Assembly (NCBI GenBank): GCA_016932295.1 | Contig: JAFGDC010000545.1 | Coordinates: 1 to 18,437, forward strand | Length of the DNA: 18,437 nucleotides | Reading direction: 5' to 3' | Source: a candidate division CSSED10-310 bacterium | GTDB lineage: Bacteria; CSSED10-310; JAFGDC01 | Translations under genes and position numbers: made by a program | The notes under the pieces: generated by a model | Databases searched by the model: none | Told to the model about the DNA's origin: nothing | The model's input: the letters and a program-made list of their open reading frames with translations, nothing else | Part shown: piece by piece, positions 1 to 6,866 of the stretch | How positions within the stretch are numbered: position 1 is the stretch's first letter | Layout: each line of letters starts with the position of its first letter

Positions 1-55
1 ATGCGGGAGCGCGTGGCGCATGTGGGAGCGCGTGGCGCCAGCCGCGCCCTGGTTT

Positions 56-74
56 GCCGGCGGGCCCCGCCGGC
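56..74. repeat. Perfect GC-rich palindrome, first copy
   Basis: GCCGGCGGG at 56-64 and CCCGCCGGC at 66-74 are exact reverse complements around one central C. They would form a very stable hairpin or cruciform or could bind a dimeric protein. No T tract follows, so it is not an obvious terminator. It sits in the unique part of the 164-bp repeat. Confidence 0.75.
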
Positions 75-219
75 TCTCCCTCGCGTGCCGAGAGGATGAC
101 TTCACTACAAGTGTGCATGTCTCCAGCCACTGGACCGCGTGGTGCATGTGGGAGCGCGTGGCGCATGAGTGAGCGCGTGGCGCATGTGGGAGCGCGTGGC
201 GCCAGCCGCGCCCTGGTTT

Positions 220-238
220 GCCGGCGGGCCCCGCCGGC
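220..238. repeat. Perfect GC-rich palindrome, second copy
   Basis: Same 9+1+9 palindrome as at 56-74, placed exactly 164 bp downstream in the second copy of the array. Confidence 0.75.
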
Positions 239-345
239 TCCCCCTCGCGTGCCGAGAGGATGACTTCACTACAAGTGTGCATGTCTCCAGCCACTGGACC
301 GCGTGGCGCATGAGTGAGCGCGTGGCGCCAGCCGCGCCCTGGTTT

Positions 346-634
346 CATGCGTCGCCAGACGTATGTCCCCCAGGCAGTGCATGCCTGTTCCGCGAGACCC
401 GCATCGATTTCCTGCCTGTGAAATTACCATTACTGTCCACGTGTCAAGCGAGCTTTACACTTTGCGTAAACCGCGCCCGCCGGAAACCAGGAGCGCTCTC
501 CGTGAATCCGCCGAAAACCATTGCCATGCCATCATTCATGCCGTTGTGCGGCGACCGGCCGGGTGCTGGCACGAAACGTGCTTCTTCAATCTTCGTATTC
601 GAGTGAACCGTTTTCGTTTCAATTGGAGGATGTC
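346..634. other. Region between the repeat array and the first gene
   Basis: No credible coding frame. A short inverted repeat, TTTAC (454-458) and GTAAA (466-470), is present but its arms are only 5 bp. I see no convincing -35/-10 pair, although the promoter of the 635-1111 gene should lie here. The GGAGGA at 626-631 is the ribosome binding site of that gene. Confidence 0.4.
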
Positions 635-1111
635 ATGAAGCAACTACTCGCCCTGCTGTTTTTGACCGCCCTTTGCAGTGCGTCTTCGGCTGCCGGCGGA
701 CTGGAGCAGCTCACGCCTCTGCGGCCCCAGCCGCACCCCCTGCCTTTCGTGCTCACCGACTGGCTGTGGTGTCCCATGAGTTTTGACTTGCCGGAAGGTG
801 AAATCTACCCGCCAAGCCCCAATGAGCACTGTGAATTGACTGTCATAGGCACACATCTCCACGCGGTCCACTATGATTCGGTGTTCAACTGCTGTATAGA
901 CGACATCGAAATTGACGTCACCATCAGCGGCGACACCATCGTCATGCTGGAAAGGGAAATCTGGACGGATCCCTGTTACTGCTATTGCTATTTTCAGACG
1001 GAAGCGGATGTCTACAATCTGGCCCCCGGGATGTACAGGGTAGAGGTATGGAGCAGGTGGATGGACGGCAGCCAGGAGATGCGCTGTCTGGATGAGGTGA
1101 TCGTCCAGTAG
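635..1111 (+). CDS. Small secreted Cys-rich protein of unknown function
   Basis: 158 residues from ATG 635, chosen because GGAGGA (626-631) sits just upstream and a signal peptide starts right there (Lys at residue 2, a hydrophobic Leu/Phe/Ala core, then Ala-rich residues up to about 20). Upstream in-frame starts would put a basic tail before the signal peptide and lack such a site. The mature part is rich in Asp/Glu and Cys, including a CC pair and a CYCYCY run, and ends in a predicted beta-rich segment. I recall similar short exported hypotheticals with a CCxDDIE motif and a Cys-Tyr cluster from environmental bacteria, but know no function. The cysteines could form disulphides or bind metal. 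It stands alone, with a likely terminator 50 nt downstream. Confidence 0.75.
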   Translation: MKQLLALLFLTALCSASSAAGGLEQLTPLRPQPHPLPFVLTDWLWCPMSFDLPEGEIYPPSPNEHCELTVIGTHLHAVHYDSVFNCCIDDIEIDVTISGDTIVMLEREIWTDPCYCYCYFQTEADVYNLAPGMYRVEVWSRWMDGSQEMRCLDEVIVQ

Positions 1112-1160
1112 CGCTGATCGACTGATCGTCATGGTGGGGATCACGAACAGGCGTAACATG

Positions 1161-1201
1161 GCGGCGATGGGGTGATACGGGTACCTTATCGCCGCTGTTT
1201 T
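1161..1201 (+). terminator. Probable rho-independent terminator
   Basis: GCGGCGAT (1161-1168) pairs perfectly with ATCGCCGC (1188-1195), and TGTTTT follows at 1196-1201. The 19-nt loop is long, which lowers confidence. It lies 50 nt after the stop of the Cys-rich protein gene and fits as its end. Confidence 0.5.
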
Positions 1202-1557
1202 GCAGGCGAACAGCCGTTTCTACCGGGACTCGTCCGTTCACCACCGATACTTGTCTTGCTTCGCGGCCGCCAATCATCTCCGTTCATGTGCGCAGCAATT
1301 CGAATGCTTCCTGTGATTCGCCTCAAGATGGTTCCCTGACGGTGAGTGGTGAGGTAAAAAAAAATTGTAGAACAGTGTCACGTTTCACGTTCCATTGCGT
1401 CTTTACTTGATGCAAACGGTAAAGATGTACGAAGACCGCCGACCGCGAAAACGCGGAGCACCCGGATGCGCCTGCGGCGTTAGTGCCGGAAAGGAGGTGG
1501 CAAGGCGAGCCGGGAACGAGCAACAGAGTGGGAAAAAAACAAGCTGGAGGCGGCTTG
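1202..1557. other. Intergenic region before the peptidase operon
   Basis: No convincing gene in either strand. It contains an A9 run at 1355-1363 and an inverted repeat CTTTAC (1401-1406)/GTAAAG (1419-1424). A near-perfect anti-16S match, AAAGGAGGTG at 1490-1499, has no start codon at a normal distance. I could not identify a convincing promoter, although the operon start must lie here or further upstream. Confidence 0.4.
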
Positions 1558-1635
1558 ATGGACGGACAGGTGAAACAATTGAGCGAAGATGTGCGAGCCA
1601 TCGGCCGTGATGGGAAAAGAGAGGAGATTGCATGA
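1558..1635 (+). CDS. 25-codon leader-like ORF overlapping the peptidase start
   Basis: ATG 1558 is preceded by CTGGAGG (1544-1550, 7-nt gap) and opens a 25-codon frame ending in TGA 1633-1635. That TGA overlaps the ATG of the peptidase gene (1632) in an ATGA arrangement, the usual sign of translational coupling. The peptide is hydrophilic and charged (MDGQVKQLSEDVRAIGRDGK then REEIA), with no signal peptide. The frame stays open upstream to a TAA at 1420-1422, but no better start with a ribosome binding site is visible. It could be a true small protein, a coupling leader or chance. I have no homologue in mind. Confidence 0.4.
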   Translation: MDGQVKQLSEDVRAIGRDGKREEIA

Positions 1636-2558
1636 TGATGCCGAGGATGGCGATGCTCAAGGGCTTGGGCCGCATGGGGACCGGCTGGCTGCCGCCGTTG
1701 CCGGACATGCGGGATTACACGGTGGAGACGGAGGTGGTGAAGACCCTGTCCGGAAGGCTGGGGATCACCCTGGGGAGCGGCCGTCGGTTGAAGGGGGAGG
1801 GCGATCTGCCCGAGAATGTGGATATGCGTCAGTGGTGTTCACCCATCGAGAACCAGATGCAGTTGGGATCGTGCACTGCACACGCGGCGGTGGGGATCGT
1901 CGAATATTTCCAGCGCCGGGCGTTCAGCAAACACGTGGACGGGTCGCGTCTGTTTGTCTACAAGTGCACCAGGAACCTGATGCACGAGGTGGGTGACACC
2001 GGCGCCTGGCTGCGGGACACCATGGGTGCGCTGGTGTTGTGCGGTGTGGCGCCGGAGAAATACTGGCCTTACACCGACAGTGATCCCGAGTTCGACGAGG
2101 AGCCTTCGCCGTTCGTGTATGCGGTGGCGGACAACTACCAGGCGGTGAGCTACTTCTGTCATGATCCGTTGGGTGCGAACGTGCCCGGCGAGGATGTGTT
2201 GAAGAGTGTCAAAACGTACCTGGCGGCGGGGATTCCATCGATGTTCGGGTTTTTCGGCTTTTCGTCCTTCGAGAATTCCGATGTGAAGGGTGGGATCCCG
2301 TATCCCTGTCCCGACGAGTGGGCGCAGTGGGGGCATGCCATCGCCGCGGTGGGGTATGACGACAAGAAGCGGATCAGGAACCAGTTGTGCACGAAGCAGA
2401 CCATCGGGGCGCTGCTGATCAGGAACTCGTGGGGCGAAGCGTGGGGTGACGACGGCTACGGCTGGCTGCCCTACGACTATGTCCGGCACGGCCTGGCCCA
2501 GGACTTCTGGTCCCTGCTCTCCATGGACTGGGTGGAAACGGGACAGTTTGGGTTGTAA
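1632..2558 (+). CDS. C1A (papain-like) cysteine peptidase, apparently cytosolic
   Basis: 308 residues from ATG 1632, preceded by AAGAGAGGAG. The peptidase C1A signature is complete: Gln75 (oxyanion hole) and nucleophile Cys81 in the ENQMQLGSCTAHA block, catalytic His235 in WGHAIAAVGYDD, and Asn265 in the IRNSWGEAWGDDGY block. The N-terminus carries a short GWLPPLPDMRDYT-type segment that I associate with bacterial C1A enzymes. There is no signal peptide, membrane helix or long inhibitory propeptide, so the enzyme should be made active or near-active in the cytosol, unlike lysosomal papains. The substrate is unknown. The gene overlaps a 25-codon ORF at its 5' end and is followed after 43 nt by a large unknown gene with its own ribosome binding site. 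The two are likely cotranscribed, and the neighbour product is a natural candidate substrate or partner (inference). Confidence 0.9.
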   Translation: MMMPRMAMLKGLGRMGTGWLPPLPDMRDYTVETEVVKTLSGRLGITLGSGRRLKGEGDLPENVDMRQWCSPIENQMQLGSCTAHAAVGIVEYFQRRAFSKHVDGSRLFVYKCTRNLMHEVGDTGAWLRDTMGALVLCGVAPEKYWPYTDSDPEFDEEPSPFVYAVADNYQAVSYFCHDPLGANVPGEDVLKSVKTYLAAGIPSMFGFFGFSSFENSDVKGGIPYPCPDEWAQWGHAIAAVGYDDKKRIRNQLCTKQTIGALLIRNSWGEAWGDDGYGWLPYDYVRHGLAQDFWSLLSMDWVETGQFGL

Positions 2559-2601
2559 ATAATCATTATGTGTAATGTCTGATTGAACAAGGAGATAGTA
2601 T

Positions 2602-5600
2602 ATGGCAACGGTCGATTGGGAAAAATTGCTTGGTAATGATAAAATTGCGGTACGTGCAGTGGTGCCGGTTGGATTATTACTTGACGATCCAATAAGCAAA
2701 GGTCCACAATCCTTGAGCGGCGGCATTACTGCCCCGTTTACGATCAAGGCATTTGAAAAAACACTCGAAGTAAACACTTCCACTAATGTATCCATGACCG
2801 TTTTCAAGAATGATCAACCGCTTGAAGCGTTTACCCTGAATGAGAAAGGATATCCTGATAACGGCCAGGCTTTTGGATCGTTTACTGTAAACATTCAAGC
2901 AGGTGGCGATGGTTCGTGGAGCTTTCCCGCGGGTGCGTTTACCTTCATCCCCTCCGTTGGCTGCGAATTGAATGCAGTGTATCGGCATATCATGCCTTTT
3001 TCATTGAACGACACAACCTACGCACAAGCGTTCAAAAAGCTGGTGACCCGCAGTAACATCCCTGCACTGGTTACATATGGAACGATGAAACCTGGTGAGG
3101 TTCATGCGTTTTCCGGCCATCTGGGATTGAATCTCGGTTTGAAGGCACAATGGGGTAAAAAATTATCCGGCAAGTTACAGCCATTCAAGGATATCGACGA
3201 AGCATTCCATGTCAATCTCAAGGCCGCGCTCGAGGCGGCTTTCGGCTTCATATTGAAGGATGATTTCGAAGTAACCGTGGCGCGGGATGCAGGGAAACAC
3301 AATGATTGGGTCATCAACGACGGTATGATTCGAATCCGCGCCCGTCGGCGCAGGGAAAGGGGATTGAGCTTCTCGTGCCGGTTCTCGCTACTGGCATCCT
3401 ATGACCTTTCCAGTCCTTTGCTGGCCATTCTCGAGGAAACCATGCGATGGCGGCCGGTCAAGGGCTTCTTCGACGAGGTCGAAAAGATCTCTGAATGGTC
3501 GGATCTGGTTGCCGGTGGAAAGTGGGATGAACTGGCAACCAAGATGGCGGGAACATCGGTGGACTGGTTAAGTGACTATTTCACGGTTAATGACTTTTTC
3601 CAGGCACTCAAAACGAATCCAACCATTCAGACATTTATAAAAAACGTCTTGGTTATGGTAGAAGGATATCAAGCCCTTGATGACAAACTGCTCGAACTCT
3701 GGCAGGAGACTTTGAAAAAAGTGGATCTTGGCGCTGATCAGGGATTCAGGACATTGCTCGAGAAAATCGCACAACTCAAGGATGTCACGTCGATGAACGA
3801 AGTAATGACGATCCTTGGTGCGGAGGATTGGAGTTATGCGGTTGAGTTACTCGAGACAATCACAGGTTACAGTATCGAGAATATGTGGATCGGAGATGGT
3901 GAAAGCGCCTTGATGAAGATCCACGAAGCGGGAGAGAAAGCGCAGGCTTTTCTTGAATTCCTCGATACTATTGATGATTCGATTCTGGCTCGACTCCGGG
4001 GATTCTTTGAACGGACGGGCGTGGATGCGCTCATGAACTGGCTCGCTGAAAATGCAACCAGTGTCGACGCGCTCAGGAATGCAAGCGATACCTATGTGAA
4101 GCGGTTCGTGGCTGAATTCATAGGAAAGGGTATCGATCGAATCAAAGAAGAAGATCGAAAACGTATCAGTGCGGTTGCAAAAAAAGTAAAGGATATTCTT
4201 GACCATATCGGGTCATTCGAGGACGATCTTAATAAGGAAATCAACAAGTTGAAGGGGGACCTTGGATTCGATTTGGCATTCGAGATCGGGCGGGTGGCAT
4301 CGCATGAAGCAGTTCTCGATATCGAAATAGATCCGAACCAGGATGCGCTCATCAAAATGATCGCCGAAGGAAAAATCAAGAAGGCGATGAATAAACATAT
4401 TATGGTATGGAAAGATAATGAAAAAGAGGATACAAATGAAAACGATGTGCCGCCGTTCAGCCTGCGCGAATGCATGTTTACTTCCACCAAGGCGATCAAC
4501 AAAGCGTGGACCACGGTGCTTTCATTCATTGGAGTTAAAAAAGATTTCGAACAACGCATCATTTCCACCACGGTAAAATGTCGCCAATCGGCCGATGATT
4601 CTATCTTACACGATGGTACATATTCTGGTACATGGATCAAGACTTGTACTGATGAAAAGGCTGAAATCGAATCAATGGGGTCCTGCTCATTGGTCTATCA
4701 TGCCTATAATGCCGTAGGCAACTTCTCAAAAAACTACAGCAGTCACGACTCTTTGCTGAGGTTCGGGTTCAGTATAACCCGCCCGCCGCTGGATGACAGA
4801 GAAATCGAATTCTCTAAAAATACGCTGCAGGCCGTTGGATTCAAAATCGGCAGTGTGCTTCTCAGCCCCCTCTGCGACAGTAAAAATTCTAAGGTAAGAA
4901 TCAGTTTTAATGTTGGTCTCCCCTGCTCGGCCGCGAAAAAACTGGCAGAGATTCGCAGTGAATCTCCCGATTGGGATCTCGTTTTCCTGAACGCCGCGTA
5001 TGCCTGGTTCAGGGATGGAATAGATATTTCGCCTTACAAGGATACCAGTTTGTATAAAGGCCAGGTTTTGGCGGAAGTGATGAAGAATCCGGTTTTCAAA
5101 CAAGAATGGACGAGTGGTTCTGCAACACAGGAATTCTCCACCGCCGTGGTAAAGAAAATGAGTAAACTAACCATTCGTGTCAAGGAAAAGGAATTTCAAG
5201 ATATCCTGGAGGAAACGAATGGCAACTTCGCGCCGCCATTCATGTCATTGTCAATGATTCATTCCTCGTGCTCGAGCAGAGGTGCGCATGGCCGGTTTTC
5301 AAAGATTAAGAATGATATATGTAGTATAGGTAATGACGCCCATTATCAGAAGATGGTAGGTTCATTCAGCAAAGGGATTGACCAGTTGAGTTACCATTCC
5401 TGGAAAAGTCCGTTGTTTCCGTTGTGGCTGACCTTGGCCGCTCTGGCACTGACGAACCAGGATGAGATCCTGGCCCAGGCAAAAGGAATCGCTTTGCTTG
5501 AACGTAAGATCGACGGCAAGTGGGAAAAGGTCGGTTTCGCAGCGACAAGGGATATTGGCATGCGGATGACGGAGTATGTCGAGAGGGCTCTTTTCCCCAT

Positions 5601-5607
5601 CACCTGA
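2602..5607 (+). CDS. Large uncharacterised protein paired with the C1A peptidase
   Basis: 1001 residues from ATG 2602, with AAGGAG at 2590-2595 as ribosome binding site. I do not recognise the family. By eye: residues 1-130 look like beta strands (a C2/Ig-like sandwich is possible), and 150-275 alternate amphipathic strands with short helices. An IRIRARRRRER basic patch lies at about 243-252. Residues 280-600 are almost wholly helical with coiled-coil-like stretches (about 500-550). A charged linker (about 604-616) leads to a Cys-containing mixed region, and the C-terminus has a hydrophobic stretch at 937-950. There is no signal peptide or clear transmembrane helix, and no Walker, nuclease or protease motif. 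The DNA is visibly richer in A/T (many AAA, GAA, GAT codons) than the genes on both sides, which suggests different ancestry. Its place 43 nt after the peptidase gene implies a shared role. Possible roles include effector, structural scaffold or peptidase substrate, none of which is shown. Confidence 0.85.
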   Translation: MATVDWEKLLGNDKIAVRAVVPVGLLLDDPISKGPQSLSGGITAPFTIKAFEKTLEVNTSTNVSMTVFKNDQPLEAFTLNEKGYPDNGQAFGSFTVNIQAGGDGSWSFPAGAFTFIPSVGCELNAVYRHIMPFSLNDTTYAQAFKKLVTRSNIPALVTYGTMKPGEVHAFSGHLGLNLGLKAQWGKKLSGKLQPFKDIDEAFHVNLKAALEAAFGFILKDDFEVTVARDAGKHNDWVINDGMIRIRARRRRERGLSFSCRFSLLASYDLSSPLLAILEETMRWRPVKGFFDEVEKISEWSDLVAGGKWDELATKMAGTSVDWLSDYFTVNDFFQALKTNPTIQTFIKNVLVMVEGYQALDDKLLELWQETLKKVDLGADQGFRTLLEKIAQLKDVTSMNEVMTILGAEDWSYAVELLETITGYSIENMWIGDGESALMKIHEAGEKAQAFLEFLDTIDDSILARLRGFFERTGVDALMNWLAENATSVDALRNASDTYVKRFVAEFIGKGIDRIKEEDRKRISAVAKKVKDILDHIGSFEDDLNKEINKLKGDLGFDLAFEIGRVASHEAVLDIEIDPNQDALIKMIAEGKIKKAMNKHIMVWKDNEKEDTNENDVPPFSLRECMFTSTKAINKAWTTVLSFIGVKKDFEQRIISTTVKCRQSADDSILHDGTYSGTWIKTCTDEKAEIESMGSCSLVYHAYNAVGNFSKNYSSHDSLLRFGFSITRPPLDDREIEFSKNTLQAVGFKIGSVLLSPLCDSKNSKVRISFNVGLPCSAAKKLAEIRSESPDWDLVFLNAAYAWFRDGIDISPYKDTSLYKGQVLAEVMKNPVFKQEWTSGSATQEFSTAVVKKMSKLTIRVKEKEFQDILEETNGNFAPPFMSLSMIHSSCSSRGAHGRFSKIKNDICSIGNDAHYQKMVGSFSKGIDQLSYHSWKSPLFPLWLTLAALALTNQDEILAQAKGIALLERKIDGKWEKVGFAATRDIGMRMTEYVERALFPIT

Positions 5608-5645
5608 TACCTGGACGTAACCCATGAAATACGAGTGAGTCCAAC

Positions 5646-5679
5646 GGCAGGGCGCGGGATATTCGTACCGCGCCCTGCC
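5646..5679. terminator. Strong 12-bp hairpin after the peptidase operon
   Basis: GGCAGGGCGCGG (5646-5657) pairs perfectly with CCGCGCCCTGCC (5668-5679) around a 10-nt loop. It lies 39 nt after the 1001-aa gene stop. No T tract follows directly, so it may act as a mRNA 3'-end stabiliser or a non-canonical terminator. Confidence 0.5.
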
Positions 5680-5708
5680 TGCTTGCAGCCTACCTTAGAC
5701 ATTCTCGG

Positions 5709-5729
5709 CCCGTTTTCGGGTTGATTTTT
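5709..5729 (+). terminator. Weak terminator-like hairpin with T tract
   Basis: CCCG (5709-5712) and CGGG (5717-5720) form a short stem around a TTTT loop, followed by TTGATTTTT. The stem is weak, so it may only back up the stronger hairpin at 5646-5679. Confidence 0.3.
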
Positions 5730-6110
5730 GGGAGAACATTGAGGTTCTATCCAAGTTTGATACCCCAAGACAGGAAAACAGTGGCATTGTTTATGCGTGA
5801 CCTGACCTGTCCAGGCTGCATGCCGATCAATGCGGTCGAACAAACCCGCGGCCGCTCGGCGCACCCGTGAGGAGGCCCAAATCCCCCGTCCAATTTTCTA
5901 TCTCATTGAGAAACTGTTCCGGTCAAGGTCGCTCTCTGCAGCGCCATGAATATACGGCGGCATTGTCAGGAGGCGGCCCTGCCTCACCATGGAGGATTCA
6001 GGCGGGGGATTTGGCGGAGGCGCATTCCTTGTGCCGCCGCCGCGCACCGGATATACTCGATCGAGCAGGAATCGGCCGTCCCGATGCCGCTCATCACGCA
6101 AGGAGTGTTC
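5730..6110. other. Intergenic region before the glycosyltransferase pair
   Basis: No supported gene. An imperfect hairpin is formed by GGCGGAGGCGCA (6013-6024) and TGTGCCGCCGCC (6030-6041), with one mismatch and a 5-nt loop. A possible promoter overlaps its right arm. Open frames here lack ribosome binding sites. Confidence 0.4.
6029..6057 (+). promoter_or_regulatory. Possible sigma70-type promoter for the GT2-AKR pair
   Basis: TTGTGC (6029-6034) and TATACT (6052-6057) are separated by 17 bp. The -10 is good and the -35 matches only the TTG. It lies about 55 bp before the GTG start and overlaps the right arm of the 6013-6041 hairpin. Confidence 0.3.
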
Positions 6111-6866
6111 GTGAACAAGCTGACGGTTCTCATCCCATGCAGGAACGAGGAGCGCCACATAGGCGCCTGCCTGGAATCGGTACGCTGGGCCGATGAAATC
6201 CTGGTGGTGGACTCCGGCTCCACCGACAGGACTGTCGAGATCGCCCGGACCTACACCGATCGCATACTCGAACACGAATATGTAAACTCGGCGGCACAGA
6301 AGAACTGGGCGATCCCCCAGGCAGCCAATGAATGGGTTCTCATCGTCGATGCCGACGAACGGGTCACACCGGAACTGGCCGATGAGATCACGCGTCTGCT
6401 GGCGGGCGAACCGGCGGCGAATGGGTATTACATTTACCGGCGCAATCATTTCCTGGGACGTGAAATACACCATTCCGGATGGCAGCGTGACAAGGTTCTG
6501 CGACTGTTCAGGAAATCGGTGAGTCTATACCCCGAGAAATGGGTTCACGCCGACATGATCGTTGACGGTCCCGTAGCAAAGCTGCGCAACAAATTGCTCC
6601 ATTACACCTGTGAAGACCTTGAAACCTACATGAAAAAGTGGGATCGATACACCACCTGGGCCGGTCGAGACCTGGTACAGAGGGGCAGACGAATCGGCGC
6701 CTGGCGGCTGGTGACGCGGCCGGCCTGGCGTTTCTTCAGGCAATACATACTCTATCGCGGATTCCTGGATGGACTGGAAGGCTATCTCATCTGCAGGCTC
6801 GCGGCCATGAGTGTATTCGTCAAACACGCCAAGGCCTGGGCGGAACAACGGGAAGAACGATCATGA
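6111..6866 (+). CDS. Family 2 glycosyltransferase, WaaE/LPS-core-like
   Basis: 251 residues from GTG 6111, chosen because AAGGAG (6100-6105) lies 5 nt upstream and the conserved N-terminal strand (KLTVLIPCRNEE) starts at once. An in-frame ATG at 6084 is possible but has a poorer site. GT-A fold features: the N-terminal NEE (12-14), VVDSGSTD (32-39), and the metal-binding DADE (80-83). These are followed by a WQRDKVLRLF acceptor-side segment and a basic, amphipathic C-terminus with the YILYRGFLDGLEGY pattern typical of WaaE/KdtX-type inner-core glucosyltransferases. It probably adds a hexose to a lipid- or membrane-linked glycan on the cytoplasmic face of the inner membrane; sugar and acceptor cannot be read from sequence. 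The stop overlaps the next gene by 4 nt (ATGA). Confidence 0.88.
   Translation: MNKLTVLIPCRNEERHIGACLESVRWADEILVVDSGSTDRTVEIARTYTDRILEHEYVNSAAQKNWAIPQAANEWVLIVDADERVTPELADEITRLLAGEPAANGYYIYRRNHFLGREIHHSGWQRDKVLRLFRKSVSLYPEKWVHADMIVDGPVAKLRNKLLHYTCEDLETYMKKWDRYTTWAGRDLVQRGRRIGAWRLVTRPAWRFFRQYILYRGFLDGLEGYLICRLAAMSVFVKHAKAWAEQREERS

Larger units (their letters stand above)
1..345. repeat. 164-bp tandem repeat with nested 19-bp units
   Basis: Positions 18-142 recur at 182-306 (offset 164) with one substitution that I can see, and a third, truncated copy of the same start lies at 310-345. Inside the array a 19-bp unit (ATGTGGGAGCGCGTGGCGC and near variants) occurs at 1-19, 20-38, 146-164, 165-183, 184-202 and 310-328, singly or in runs of two or three. 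Each run is followed by the same CAGCCGCGCCCTGGTTT segment. All frames look like low-complexity shadow ORFs, so I treat the region as non-coding. The array may continue left of the window. Function unknown. Confidence 0.85.

Noticed and set aside
1..345. CRISPR-like array
   Set aside because: The 19-bp units are directly adjacent or separated by a constant 100-plus bp segment, not by unique spacers of regular length; no cas genes.
1490..1499. Near-perfect Shine-Dalgarno AAAGGAGGTG
   Set aside because: No start codon follows at usable distance, so it does not define a gene start.
1839..2807. 322-codon minus-strand frame
   Set aside because: Antisense to the peptidase gene with its intact catalytic motifs; no ribosome binding site or recognisable protein features.
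5793..5870. 25-codon ORF with a CPGC motif
   Set aside because: No ribosome binding site, very short, and no family recognised; probably chance.
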